64,000 bases of DNA, from contig NZ_JAYMFF010000014.1 of the NCBI RefSeq assembly GCF_035989245.1, forward strand, positions 124,001 to 188,000. The letters are read 5' to 3'. Numbering within the stretch: the first letter of the stretch is position 1; the number at the start of each line of letters is the position of its first letter. Positions 42,866 through 51,634 of the stretch are shown here, one piece after another. A program made the translations under genes and the position numbers. Origin of the DNA: Adlercreutzia wanghongyangiae. Lineage in GTDB: Bacteria; Actinomycetota; Coriobacteriia; Coriobacteriales; Eggerthellaceae. The notes beneath the pieces are model-generated. The model did no database searches. It was not told the origin of the DNA and worked only from the letters and a program-made list of their open reading frames with translations.

Positions 42866-43456
42866 TCAATCGCCCAGAACCGGCCTCTCGGCAGTCGAGC
42901 TCGTCTTCGCCCGAGCAGCCACATCGCCATCCGTCGTGCCCGCCCCCACTGCTTCCTCCGCACTCTCCTCGGGAAATGCCTCGTCGTAGGGCGGATCGTC
43001 CTCACGACGCACGAACTCGTACAGCAGGCGCCGCGTAGCGGGCAACTCTTTCTTCTTCAGCTGGTGCTCCCACAGCACCAGCACCTGCCAGCCCATTTCC
43101 TGAAGCGCAGCCAGATTGCGCTCGTCACGCTCGCGGTTGCGGGCGAACTTCGCCTCCCAGTAGTCCACATTCTTCTTGGGCACCGACAAATTGCACACCG
43201 GGCACCGATGCCAGAAACATCCCCGAATCTCAATAGCCAGCTTACGGCCCACGAACACCACGTCCGGATGCCCCGGCACCTTCTTCCAATCACAGCGGTA
43301 ACCGGGAAAGCCCATCTCACGCAGCATGCGGCGCACTTGTATCTCAGGCTTGGTATCGCGACGCTTGTTCCCCTGCATCGACTTGCGCGTGGCGGTGCTC
43401 ACCACGCCGAAATCGTAACGGCCCTTCTCGGGCGACACTGTGATCTTCGCTTCCAT
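42866..43456 (-). CDS. vsr: Very short patch repair endonuclease Vsr
   Basis: This 196 aa protein has the Vsr landmarks: MQGNKRRDTKPEIQVRRMLR (helix that contacts the mismatch), GHPDVVF with the catalytic Asp (about 65), GCFWHRCPVCNLS (zinc site) and the KFARNRERDERN segment. Vsr nicks T:G mismatches formed by deamination of 5-methylcytosine. It is about 40 residues longer than E. coli Vsr because of an acidic C-terminal tail. A TATAAT box (43464-43469, minus strand) ends only 7 bases before the chosen ATG, so the mRNA may be nearly leaderless. No DNA methyltransferase gene is adjacent. Confidence 0.93.
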   Translation of the reverse strand: MEAKITVSPEKGRYDFGVVSTATRKSMQGNKRRDTKPEIQVRRMLREMGFPGYRCDWKKVPGHPDVVFVGRKLAIEIRGCFWHRCPVCNLSVPKKNVDYWEAKFARNRERDERNLAALQEMGWQVLVLWEHQLKKKELPATRRLLYEFVRREDDPPYDEAFPEESAEEAVGAGTTDGDVAARAKTSSTAERPVLGD

Positions 43457-43636
43457 GGGCCCCATTATACGCGCCCGGCCGCACACCACCAGCCACCAGG
43501 CCGCGACAATGCGCATTTCGGCCGCAGCGCGCCGCGCCCACGCCCCCGCAGGCAAGTCCTGCAATTGCGGAAACCCATTACCGCAGATAGGCGCGACGTG
43601 CTACCATGTCCCCATCGTCAAACGAGAGGAGTTTCC

Positions 43637-44158
43637 ATGATCCCCAAGATGCGCCGCCACAAGCAGCAACTGCCCGCCGATGAGTGTGAAGCCATTCTGC
43701 GCGCGGCTACCTACGGCGTTCTGGGAACGGGCGGCACCAACGACATCCCTTACGCCGTGCCCCTCAGCTTCGCTTATCTGTCCACGTCGGACAAAGCCGC
43801 CGAAGCCCCCGCGGGACGCATCTACCTGCACTGCGCCACCACCGGCCACAAGCTGGACGCCCTGGCCGAGAACCCGCGGGTGTGCCTCACAGTGGTGGCC
43901 CAGAGCGAGCCGGTGCCCGAGAAACTCACTGATCGCTTCCGTTCGGTAATGGCCTTCGGAAGCGCCCGCATCGTGGAAGACGAGGACGAGAAGTGCCTGG
44001 GGCTCGTCGCCCTCGGCGATAAATACGCCCCCGGCATGCCCGACGTGGTAAACGAGGAAATCGCCAGCACCATGCACCGCACCTGCGTCATCGCCATCGA
44101 CGTGCAGCACATCACCGGCAAAGAGGGCCTGGAGCTGCTGCGCGAGCGCGCGAACTAA
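43637..44158 (+). CDS. Pyridoxamine 5'-phosphate oxidase-fold flavoprotein, NimA-like
   Basis: The 173 aa protein has the split beta-barrel of the PNPOx family, in the subgroup of nitroimidazole-resistance proteins: MIPKMRRHKQQLPADECEAI, GVLGTGGTNDIPYAVPLSFA, and IYLHCATTGHKLDAL. Such proteins bind FMN or heme; reduction of nitroaromatics is the usual proposal. The start follows AGAGGAG. A hairpin follows at 44173-44205. It is monocistronic. Confidence 0.88.
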   Translation: MIPKMRRHKQQLPADECEAILRAATYGVLGTGGTNDIPYAVPLSFAYLSTSDKAAEAPAGRIYLHCATTGHKLDALAENPRVCLTVVAQSEPVPEKLTDRFRSVMAFGSARIVEDEDEKCLGLVALGDKYAPGMPDVVNEEIASTMHRTCVIAIDVQHITGKEGLELLRERAN

Positions 44159-44172
44159 CCGCACAGAAAGCA

Positions 44173-44205
44173 GAGGCCGCCTCCGCCATCGCGGAAAGCG
44201 GCCTC
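44173..44205 (+). terminator. Terminator-like hairpin after the NimA-like gene
   Basis: GAGGCCGC (44173-44180) pairs with GCGGCCTC (44198-44205), 15 bases after the stop. It is followed by TTCCTC rather than a pure T-run. Confidence 0.6.
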
Positions 44206-44270
44206 TTCCTCGAAGAGTGGCTGGAAGAATACCTCAGCCAAGACAACGGATAAAGGAGCCGCGGGGTGTT

Positions 44271-44341
44271 CTGACCGAGCGAGTTCCGCAGCGACGAGAA
44301 CAGCCCAGCGGGCCGTTCTCCAAAGCGAGGACTGTCTGAGC
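44271..44341. repeat. 71-bp palindromic dispersed repeat, copy 1
   Basis: The unit begins CTGACCGAGCGAGTTCCGCA and ends in ACTGTCTGAGC, with a GGCC/CAGC-rich inverted centre (GAGAACAGCCC and GGGCCGTTCTC). A second, inverted copy of the same length at 52082-52152 lies inside a coding sequence. Here it sits between convergent genes. Confidence 0.8.
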
Positions 44342-44400
44342 ACGGCGCCCCGCCCCGCAGCCGGAACCGGCCGGCAGAAATCGCCGGCCGGAGTTCCGTC

Positions 44401-45300
44401 CTACAGCATCCAGGGCTGAACGATGGTAATGGGCACGGCAGCGCTCACGATCATCAGACGCAGCACGAAGCCGCCGATCAGCACGCCTGCATCCGACAGG
44501 GCGCTCACCATCTGCCCGGTACGCGACGTTTCCAGCTCGTGGCTGGCAATCCACAGCATCCAGCATTCCAGCACCGTGGGCAGCACCAGACCCACCACGA
44601 TGAACAGCAGCCAGAACGCCACAGCCCAACGGCCCATCAGCAGCGTGGCCACGCTCTCCCAGCCGGCCGGGCTAGGATTGGCCGACGTGATGAACAGCAG
44701 GGCCGCCACCAGCACCAGCTCCACCACCGGCAGCCAGAAATGGAACTTCTTCATCACCGTCACGCGGTTGAACTCGGCGGGATACGCGAACACGCCCGCC
44801 AGCAGCACCGCTGCCATGCCCGTCGACACCGCCGACACCAGGAACAGGATGGGCAAAAGTGCGGTGTTCCACAGCGGGAAGCCCTGGCACACACCCAGCA
44901 AGCAGCCGGTGTACACGGCCACAGCCAAGCCCATTACCATGCCCGTCACATCCAACCACGCCGGAATGTCCTTGCGCATCAGGTCGAGCACCAGCACCAC
45001 CAGGGCCACCACCACGAATATCGCCAGGAACACCACACCCCAAGTCATCACCGACCCGAAGTTCGTCAGCAGCAACGCGAAGCGCAGCGGGTGCTGGAAG
45101 CCGGCAGCCGCATCGAACATCAGCAGGCACAGGCCGATAATCACCACCACCGGCGCGATGATGCGCCCAATGCGCATGAGGCCGGGGCAGTCGGGGTGGC
45201 GGAAGCGGATGAACACCGCCGTGACGAACGCGCCACCACCCAAGCCGGCCAAGAAGAGGTACCACGCGATGATGGCTCCCCAAATAGGTTCGTAGGTCAT
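44401..45300 (-). CDS. NrfD/PsrC family membrane subunit
   Basis: The 299 aa protein has eight to nine hydrophobic segments and the NrfD first-helix pattern (IIAWYLFLAGLGGGAFVTAV). It is the last gene of the unit 48809 to 44401 and would draw electrons from menaquinol to the ferredoxins of that unit, or the reverse. The ATG at 45300 follows GAGGTGA; a GTG nine bases earlier that overlaps the preceding stop is an alternative. Confidence 0.9.
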   Translation of the reverse strand: MTYEPIWGAIIAWYLFLAGLGGGAFVTAVFIRFRHPDCPGLMRIGRIIAPVVVIIGLCLLMFDAAAGFQHPLRFALLLTNFGSVMTWGVVFLAIFVVVALVVLVLDLMRKDIPAWLDVTGMVMGLAVAVYTGCLLGVCQGFPLWNTALLPILFLVSAVSTGMAAVLLAGVFAYPAEFNRVTVMKKFHFWLPVVELVLVAALLFITSANPSPAGWESVATLLMGRWAVAFWLLFIVVGLVLPTVLECWMLWIASHELETSRTGQMVSALSDAGVLIGGFVLRLMIVSAAVPITIVQPWML

Positions 45301-45305
45301 CTCAA

Positions 45306-45848
45306 TCACCTCACGTAATAGACTTTGGCACGGGTCAGATCATCGGCGATGGGGCGCGCATGCTTCTCCACAATGGCCCGGGACACCTCGGAATCGGGAT
45401 CGTCCAAATCGCCGAAGATGCGGGCATGGGTGGGGCAGGCATCCACACAGGTGCAGGAGGTGGCGCCCTTTTCGGTGTGCACCACGCAGAAGCGACACTT
45501 GTCCACGGCACCGGTCTTGGAATTGCGCACGCGCACCTGGTAGGGGCACGCGCTCATGCAGTACAGGCAGCCGATGCAACGGCCCTGATCCACCGACACG
45601 ATGCCGTCGGCGCCTACATGGGCAGCGCCCGTGGGGCACACGCTGGCGCAGGGCGCGTCCTCGCAGTGCATGCATTGCAAAGGCACCGTCTCCACCCGCG
45701 TGTTCGGGTACGTGCCGGTCTCAGCGCGCTCGTAGCGAATGAAGTCCTCATCGGGCTCCAGATTGTTCTGCCGCTGACACGCGGTGCGGCAGGCAGAGCA
45801 GCCCACGCACTTCGTCGTGTCGATGAGCATTCCATAGCGGGTCATCAT
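45306..45848 (-). CDS. Four-cluster ferredoxin subunit, PhsB/NrfC type
   Basis: This 180 aa protein has motifs C14/17/20/24, C59/62/67/71, C91/94/97/101 and a last set C118/C121/C134/C138 with an extra Cys132. Its start overlaps the molybdoenzyme stop (ATGA), and the NrfD gene begins 5 bases after its stop, so the three are translationally coupled. It links NrfD and the molybdopterin subunit. Confidence 0.92.
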   Translation of the reverse strand: MMTRYGMLIDTTKCVGCSACRTACQRQNNLEPDEDFIRYERAETGTYPNTRVETVPLQCMHCEDAPCASVCPTGAAHVGADGIVSVDQGRCIGCLYCMSACPYQVRVRNSKTGAVDKCRFCVVHTEKGATSCTCVDACPTHARIFGDLDDPDSEVSRAIVEKHARPIADDLTRAKVYYVR

Positions 45849-48013
45849 GCACCTGCCTTTCCGATGGTTACCATCGTCTCTTGGAGCAGCGGCGCGCCGT
45901 AGCCCGGCTCAAGCTGGAAGGTGGCGAAGGACGCCTGACGCGCACCGCGGCCGGTGGCGTTCGTCTGCTCGTCTTCCTGCACGCCGTAGTGCGCGGCCAA
46001 ATACAGCGAGGCCGGCTCGATCAGCTCGGTCACGTGCACGTTCACCGGTGCCGAATAGTACTCGTTCTCGACAATCGCCTTGTCGCCCTCAGCCAATCCG
46101 GCGTCGGCGGCCACATCAGCGTTCACCCACACCTCGTCCAGAGCGTACTGTTCGGCGATGGCGGCCAAAGGCGCGGCGTTTACCGTCACCGTGGCGGCCT
46201 GGGTGGCCTCATTGCCCGTGGTCAGGCGGTAGAAGCCGTAGCCCACCGCGGCAGGAGCCACCTCGGGCTCCACCCACACGGGCATTTCGGGAAGGTCGGC
46301 CTGGGCGCAGGCGGCCGAAGCGCACTCCACCTTGCCCGAAGCTGTGGGCCACGCAACGGGTACGGCTAAGGCCGACCCCAGCGACGAGGCGCCCACGGCC
46401 AGCGCGCCCTCGTACGTGCAGCCGCAAGCCTCGCAGGCCGCCGCAGCAGCATCTTCCACGGAGAAGGCAAACGCATTGCCCACACCGGCTGCCGCCGCGA
46501 CGCCGCACGCGATCTCGGCAACCGACCGGGCGTTCTCAACCTGGGGCTCCACCACCGCGCCCGACACCTTCAGCACCGGGTGCACGGCCCCGCTCACTGT
46601 GGGCAGCTGGGCGCTCTCGGCCCACACCTTCTCGGGCAGCACGTAGGTGCACGCCCGAGCCGTCTCGGTCATCTGCGGGGTAATGGCCACCGACAGCGTA
46701 CAGGCCTCAACGGCCTCGCGCACGAAGTCGGTGTCGGGATACTCGGCTACCACGTTGGCGTTCACCAGGAACAGTCCATCGATGACGCCCTCGTGGGCCA
46801 GGCGCATCGCCTCGGCGGCCGAGCCCTGCACGGCCAGCGGATACGCCTCGGCCGTCACATCGACGGCCGTCACGGCAAGGGGCGCGAACTCCGTGGCGCT
46901 CCAGTCGATGGTCGGCACACCCACATAAGCGCCGCCCGGCATGTTCCAGCATCCCAGCAGCGTGTTCGTCAGCGCCGTGGCGCGGGCCAGCTCGCCGGTG
47001 TTGCCGTAGGCGCCCCCGAACAGCGCCATCCACGACACATCCACACACGCGGCCGGAGCGGCGGCAATCAGGTCGTCGGCCACCGAGCGAATGCGATCGG
47101 CGCCCAGCCCCGTTACCGTGGCCGCCCAATCGGGGGTGTAGTCGGCCAGGGCCGTCTTCCAGGCATCCAGACCCTCCATCATGGCGGCAGCCTCGGCCGT
47201 CACGGCATCGCGCTCGACGATCACCTGGGCCACAGCCAGCACGAAGGCCAGCTCGGTGCCGGCATGCACCGGCAGCCACTCGGTGGCCACCGACGACGAG
47301 GCAGGCATGCGGGAATCTACCATCACGATCTTCGCGCCGGCGGCACGAGCCTCTTCCAAGCCGGCGATGGTGCCGGGATCGGGCATCTCAACGGTGCTCG
47401 CACCCAGGATCACCACCATCTTGGCACGGGAGTAATCCACCTCGTAGGAGGTAAACCCGATAGCCTGGGCCAGCCCCGAGGCCACCGAACCGGAAGCCGT
47501 CGTAGCGTTCACATATACGTTGGCGCTGCCGAGCGCGTTCATAAGGCGCTCCATATACCAATCGGCCGTCGAGGTGCCGCAGGAAACGGCGGCCAGAGCC
47601 GAGGGACCCTTCTGGGCCTCCACATCGGATACTGCCTTGCCGATTTCGGCCAGGGCCACATCCCACGGAATGGCTTCGAAGGTACCGTTCTCGGTGCGGC
47701 GCAGCGGATCGGTCAAACGATCGGCAGCTGTCGCCTCCGTGGCCATGCCGAAGCCACGGGCGCACAGGGTGCCGGCTGAGGCCGGATCGGCCGTGTTCCC
47801 CACGACCTTATCGATGGCCCCATCAACGGTGTAGGCAGCATAGCTGCACTGTTTGGGACAGGCGGTGCACTGCGTGTTGACCACTTCGGCCGCATGGGCC
47901 TCATCAACCGCAGGGCTCGCCGCGCAACCGGTCAGCGCCGCCCCGGATGCCGCCAAAGCAGCTCCCGCAGCGCTGGCGGCCACGAAGGTCCGCCTGGTTA
48001 TTGGCTGAGTCAT
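45845..48013 (-). CDS. Tat-exported molybdopterin oxidoreductase, PhsA/PsrA-like, unusual Mo-ligand site
   Basis: The 722 aa protein has a twin-arginine signal (ITRRTFVAAS, RR at 7-8), lipobox Cys30, and [4Fe-4S] ligands C49, C52, C56 and C84. By length and its ferredoxin/NrfD partners it resembles polysulfide/thiosulfate reductases. In those enzymes a cysteine in a motif like HDSTC binds molybdenum; the matching stretch here reads NATTASG (169-175), with Ala173 at the cysteine position. The protein is also very rich in Ala and Val and poor in Lys and Arg. It may use Ser174 or no protein ligand, or be a structural paralogue. Alignment was by eye. Confidence 0.85.
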   Translation of the reverse strand: MTQPITRRTFVAASAAGAALAASGAALTGCAASPAVDEAHAAEVVNTQCTACPKQCSYAAYTVDGAIDKVVGNTADPASAGTLCARGFGMATEATAADRLTDPLRRTENGTFEAIPWDVALAEIGKAVSDVEAQKGPSALAAVSCGTSTADWYMERLMNALGSANVYVNATTASGSVASGLAQAIGFTSYEVDYSRAKMVVILGASTVEMPDPGTIAGLEEARAAGAKIVMVDSRMPASSSVATEWLPVHAGTELAFVLAVAQVIVERDAVTAEAAAMMEGLDAWKTALADYTPDWAATVTGLGADRIRSVADDLIAAAPAACVDVSWMALFGGAYGNTGELARATALTNTLLGCWNMPGGAYVGVPTIDWSATEFAPLAVTAVDVTAEAYPLAVQGSAAEAMRLAHEGVIDGLFLVNANVVAEYPDTDFVREAVEACTLSVAITPQMTETARACTYVLPEKVWAESAQLPTVSGAVHPVLKVSGAVVEPQVENARSVAEIACGVAAAAGVGNAFAFSVEDAAAAACEACGCTYEGALAVGASSLGSALAVPVAWPTASGKVECASAACAQADLPEMPVWVEPEVAPAAVGYGFYRLTTGNEATQAATVTVNAAPLAAIAEQYALDEVWVNADVAADAGLAEGDKAIVENEYYSAPVNVHVTELIEPASLYLAAHYGVQEDEQTNATGRGARQASFATFQLEPGYGAPLLQETMVTIGKAGA

Positions 48014-48065
48014 TGCTCTATCCTCTCAATCGAAGGCAACGGGTGAAACAGACGCGGCAAGCGTC

Positions 48066-48809
48066 CTAGGCTTCCACAATAGTGGTCGTGGAAACCACAC
48101 CCTGGTCGATGGCCTTCTGCGCGATGTCTTCCCAATCGATGAACTTGATAGCACCGTTGGGGCACTGCTCGGCGCATCGTCCGCACGACACGCACTTGGT
48201 GGAGGTGCCGGTCTGGGCGTTCACCTGGGGCATACCCCACGGACAGGCCGCCGAGCACATTCCGCAGCCGATGCACGCCTCCTCATCGACCACGCGGGCG
48301 CCCGTCTCCTCGTCGGCGGAGATAGCGTGCACCGGGCAGTACTTCGCGCACTGCGGGTCGGCGCACTGCTTGCAGGACTGCACGGTGAACTGGCAGTTGC
48401 CGAAGATGCCATCGTTCGTGTCCACACCGGAACCGAAATTGTAGTTGTCCCACACGCGCACACGGGCGATGGACTGCTGGGTCGCGCCGTCGTTCTTCAG
48501 GGTACACATCATCTCGCAGCGCTGGCAGCCGGAGCAGCGAGCGCGGTCGGTGACGATCATTTTCGCAGGAGTGGTGCGCAGCTCGATACGGCCGGAGGCG
48601 ATGGACTGAGTCGTCACGCCCCACGAGGCCAGCACGCCGCCGACCACAAGGCCGGCCACACCGCAGCCCGTCATGGCCAGCACGGTGCGTCGGGTAAAGA
48701 ACGGCTGCTTCTTCTCGACCGGCACAGAGCCGGACCCGTCAGCCGCAGGGGTGGTCGCAGCCGGCGGCTGCTCAGTGACCACGGTTTCGTTTTTCTGGGT
48801 GTCAGACAT
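48066..48809 (-). CDS. Tat-signal four-cluster ferredoxin, YdhY-like
   Basis: The 247 aa protein starts with about 38 polar residues, then a twin-arginine-like segment (FFTRRTVLAMTGCGVAGLVV, RR at 40-41) and four [4Fe-4S] motifs (C92/95/98/102, C146/149/154/158, C179/182/185/189, C206/209/212/216). It is the first gene of the NrfD operon and is divergent from the AOR gene. E. coli YdhY, encoded beside the AOR homologue YdhV, has the same kind of domain order. It probably carries electrons for AOR or for the molybdopterin enzyme encoded next. Confidence 0.88.
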   Translation of the reverse strand: MSDTQKNETVVTEQPPAATTPAADGSGSVPVEKKQPFFTRRTVLAMTGCGVAGLVVGGVLASWGVTTQSIASGRIELRTTPAKMIVTDRARCSGCQRCEMMCTLKNDGATQQSIARVRVWDNYNFGSGVDTNDGIFGNCQFTVQSCKQCADPQCAKYCPVHAISADEETGARVVDEEACIGCGMCSAACPWGMPQVNAQTGTSTKCVSCGRCAEQCPNGAIKFIDWEDIAQKAIDQGVVSTTTIVEA

Positions 48810-48880
48810 TTGAACTCCCCCTTGTAACTGGTGCTTGTCTCAGAGAGAACTCAAGATCGCGACGCCGCGCAACAGTGAGG

Positions 48881-48922
48881 ATCATAATCAGGAATGGAGA
48901 AGCCGTGTACCCTCTTTCAGGG
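48881..48922 (-). promoter_or_regulatory. Promoter of the ferredoxin-molybdoenzyme-NrfD operon with activator-type palindrome
   Basis: A TATGAT -10 box (48881-48886, minus strand) lacks a -35. A palindrome CCCT-N5-AGGG (48910-48922, within TACCCTCTTTCAGG) is centred 30 bases upstream of the -10, where an activator would replace -35 contacts. Confidence 0.55.
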
Positions 48923-48990
48923 GCATTACCGAATGTTTTTCCGCTGTTCAACGGGACGATTCCGCACCGTTGTCGTTCCGTTGAAAAGCC

Positions 48991-49037
48991 TCCCCTCATT
49001 CAGGGGAACCGAACCTTTCCCCTCATATATATACTAA
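48991..49037 (+). promoter_or_regulatory. AOR promoter with activator-type palindrome
   Basis: TCCCCT-CATTC-AGGGGA (48991-49007) is a perfect 6-bp palindrome with a 5-base gap. It lies about 30 bases upstream of a TATATA/TATACT -10 region (49028-49037). No -35 is visible. It is the same site type as at 48910 and 53455. Confidence 0.55.
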
Positions 49038-49109
49038 GCGCAACGATTACTCCAGATCGCTGGCGCGTGCCGCGCAACACGAGTACACGAAGAGATTTGG
49101 AGCTTCATC

Positions 49110-51269
49110 ATGGCTGATTCAAAACTGGATCCCGGCAAGTCCTACGGCTGGACCGGCAAGATCCTCCGCGTCAACCTGACCGACGGAACCGTCTCGGTAA
49201 CCCCGACCGACCCCTATAAAGAATACCTGGGCGGTATGGGCATCGCCAACAAGATCATGTACGACGAGGTTGCCCCGGGCACCGATCCGCTCTCGCCCGA
49301 GAACAAGGTCGTCTTCGCCGTGGGCCCGCTGACGGCCACCGGCGTGCCCCTGGCCGGACGAACCACCATCGCGTCGCTTTCCACCTACACCAAGGACCAT
49401 CAGGTGGTGGACGCCCACACCGGCGGCATGATCGGCGCCGCCATCAAGAAGGCCGGCTGGGACGCCATCATCATCGAGGGCGCCTCCGATACGCCCGTCT
49501 ACCTCATGATCGACGATGACGACGTTCAGATCAAGCCCGCCGACAAGTACTGGGGCCTGGGTACCCGCGCCACCACCGAGGCGCTCTCGCGCAAGGAGGG
49601 CACCGACTTCTGCGTGGCCACCATCGGCCCCGCCGGCGAGAACCTGCTGCCCTACGCCTGCATCATCAACTCCCGCAACCACTCCGCCGGCGCCGGCACC
49701 GCCTCGGTGCTCGGCTCCAAGAAGCTGAAGGCGCTCGTGGTGCGCGGCACCCAGCCCATCTACGTGGCCGACCCGCAGGCCGTGGCCGACCTGTCCGACT
49801 ACATGCTGCGCGAGATCGTGGGCTCCAACAACAACCATGTGGTGCCCTCCACCCAGCAGGAGTGGGCCGAGTACTTCGACAAGGGCTCCCGTTGGACCGC
49901 GCAGAAGGGCCTCACCTGGGCGCTCGCCGAGGGCGGTCCCATCGAGACCGGCGAGCCGAAGCCCGGCGAGATCAACACCGTGGGCTACCGCTGCATGAAG
50001 TCCTTCAAGGACGAGGGCCCCGAGGCCGAGAAGTACACCATTAAGATGGACGGCTGCCACAGCTGCCCCATCCACTGCTACTCCGACATGCGCGTGCCGG
50101 CAAGCGCGGCCAACGGCGGCTACGAGATCACCGGCAACACCTGCGTGCCGAACTTCCCGTTCACCAACTACATGATCGGCATCCTGGGCGACAAAACCCC
50201 GGTTAAGGCCGCCAGCGAGGACGCCCTCGTGTGGGACCAGGTGACCGGCTCGGTGATGGACGATTTGGGCCTGTGGTGCAACTACGGCCAGATCTACCGC
50301 GACATCGCCCACTGCTACGCCGCCGGCGTGTTCGAGCGTGTGCTGCCCGCCGAGGAGTACGCCGCCTTCGACTGGACCAAGTTCCAGAACAACGACCCCT
50401 CCATCATGGCCGAGCTGCTGACCAAGATCGCCCAGAACGATTCCGAGCTGGCCTACGTGGGCTACGGCCCGCTCGTGTGGACCGACCGCTGGGACGACGC
50501 CGTATGGAACGACACCGTGGCCTCCTGCATCATCAACCCGCGCGGCTGGCCGGTGCACCACGCCCACGAGTGCTTCGGGCAGGTGGGCCTGCTGTACAAC
50601 ATGGTGTTCAACCGCGACGACATGATCCACTCCGCCGTGAACTTCCAGGGCTGCGGTCTGCCCTTCGAGCTGAAGCAGCAGATCGCCGCCGAGGTGTGGG
50701 GCGACGCGAGCGCCATCGACCCGGACAAGAACTACACCCCCATGAACGAGTACAAGGCCAACTTCGCCTGGTGGTCGGTGGTCACCGACGTGCTGCACGA
50801 CTCGCTCACGCTGTGCAACTGGGTGTGGCCCATGACCATGTCCCCCACGGCCGCCCGCGACTACCGCGGCGATTTGGACCTGGAAGCCAAGTTCATGAAG
50901 GCCGTCACCGGCGAGGACGTGACCACCGAGGACCTGTACAAGATGGGTGCGAAGATCACCACCCTGCAGCGTGCGAACACCGCCCGCGGCATGACCGACG
51001 CCAGCGGCAACATGGGCACCAACGACTTCCGCGGCGTGCACGACGTGGTGACCGAGTGGCCCTTCACCCAGGATCCCGACATCCCCGTGTTCACCGAGGG
51101 CACCATCAAGATGGACAAGGACGACTTCCAGACCGGCCTGACCATGATGTACGAGTGCTTCGGCTGGGATCCGGAACTCGGCTGCCCCACCGCCGAGTGC
51201 CTGGACTACTACGAAATGGGCGACGTGAAGGAAGACCTGGCCGCCCTGGGCCTGCTGCCCGACGCCTAG
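49110..51269 (+). CDS. Aldehyde ferredoxin oxidoreductase family protein (AOR, YdhV-like)
   Basis: This 719 aa protein follows the AOR fold: an N-terminal domain that binds the bis-pterin W/Mo cofactor (GWTGKILRVNLTDGTVSV, then VFAVGPLTATGVPLAGRTTI), the phosphate contact GSKKLKALVVRG, and a cubane site at C316, C319 and C323 (DGCHSCPIHC) with a distant fourth Cys. AOR enzymes oxidise aldehydes or reduce acids with ferredoxin; the YdhV branch has no known substrate. There is no signal peptide, so it is cytoplasmic. It is monocistronic, divergent from the YdhY-like ferredoxin and controlled by the palindrome at 48991. Confidence 0.93.
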   Translation: MADSKLDPGKSYGWTGKILRVNLTDGTVSVTPTDPYKEYLGGMGIANKIMYDEVAPGTDPLSPENKVVFAVGPLTATGVPLAGRTTIASLSTYTKDHQVVDAHTGGMIGAAIKKAGWDAIIIEGASDTPVYLMIDDDDVQIKPADKYWGLGTRATTEALSRKEGTDFCVATIGPAGENLLPYACIINSRNHSAGAGTASVLGSKKLKALVVRGTQPIYVADPQAVADLSDYMLREIVGSNNNHVVPSTQQEWAEYFDKGSRWTAQKGLTWALAEGGPIETGEPKPGEINTVGYRCMKSFKDEGPEAEKYTIKMDGCHSCPIHCYSDMRVPASAANGGYEITGNTCVPNFPFTNYMIGILGDKTPVKAASEDALVWDQVTGSVMDDLGLWCNYGQIYRDIAHCYAAGVFERVLPAEEYAAFDWTKFQNNDPSIMAELLTKIAQNDSELAYVGYGPLVWTDRWDDAVWNDTVASCIINPRGWPVHHAHECFGQVGLLYNMVFNRDDMIHSAVNFQGCGLPFELKQQIAAEVWGDASAIDPDKNYTPMNEYKANFAWWSVVTDVLHDSLTLCNWVWPMTMSPTAARDYRGDLDLEAKFMKAVTGEDVTTEDLYKMGAKITTLQRANTARGMTDASGNMGTNDFRGVHDVVTEWPFTQDPDIPVFTEGTIKMDKDDFQTGLTMMYECFGWDPELGCPTAECLDYYEMGDVKEDLAALGLLPDA

Positions 51270-51344
51270 GAGGAACCCCGCGGCCCCGAGCGCGCGCCCG
51301 GGGCCCCTTCCCCATGAGAGCTCCGAAGAGCTCCCCCTTCGTGC

Positions 51345-51376
51345 AAGGGCCCCGCGCCAACCGGTGCGGGGCCCTT
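51345..51376 (+). terminator. Terminator downstream of the AOR gene
   Basis: A perfect 11-bp stem (AAGGGCCCCGC 51345-51355 with 51366-51376) is followed by CTTC. A weaker GC hairpin lies just after the stop near 51275-51300. Confidence 0.65.
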
Positions 51377-51382
51377 CTTCAT

Positions 51383-51532
51383 GGGTATCAAACCCGCCAC
51401 TTTTGCCAATCTCTGCAAGCGCATTCGCCAAAACACAGGGGTTTGGTACCCACAGCTCGCGTTTTCTGAAAAACCGACCTGGGCTTTTACTAACTCCAGA
51501 TACCAAACCCCCACTTTTTGGAGTACCAAACC
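51383..51532. repeat. Cluster of TACCAAACC repeats, direct and inverted
   Basis: GGGTATCAAACCC (51383-51395) pairs with 51439-51451 at 12 of 13 positions. Two further direct copies of TACCAAACC are at 51501 and 51524, each followed by a C/A-rich tail and CTTTTTGG or CTTCTTGCC. No ORF. It fills part of the 365-base gap after AOR. Confidence 0.6.
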
Positions 51533-51596
51533 GCACCTTCTTGCCAACAAGAATGGAGGATCCCCGCGTCCTCCTGAGCGAGCGGAAGTGCCCCCG

Positions 51597-51632
51597 TCTT
51601 CCCGAGCGAGCGAAGCGAGCCGAAGGATCTTC
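51597..51632. repeat. Dispersed CCCGAGCGAGCGAAGCGAG repeat
   Basis: The unit TCTTCCCGAGCGAGCGAAGC, continuing to GAAGGATCTTC, is a close relative of the repeat at 24511-24549. It ends 2 bases before the stop of the YdhW-like gene. Confidence 0.65.
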
Positions 51633-51634
51633 GC

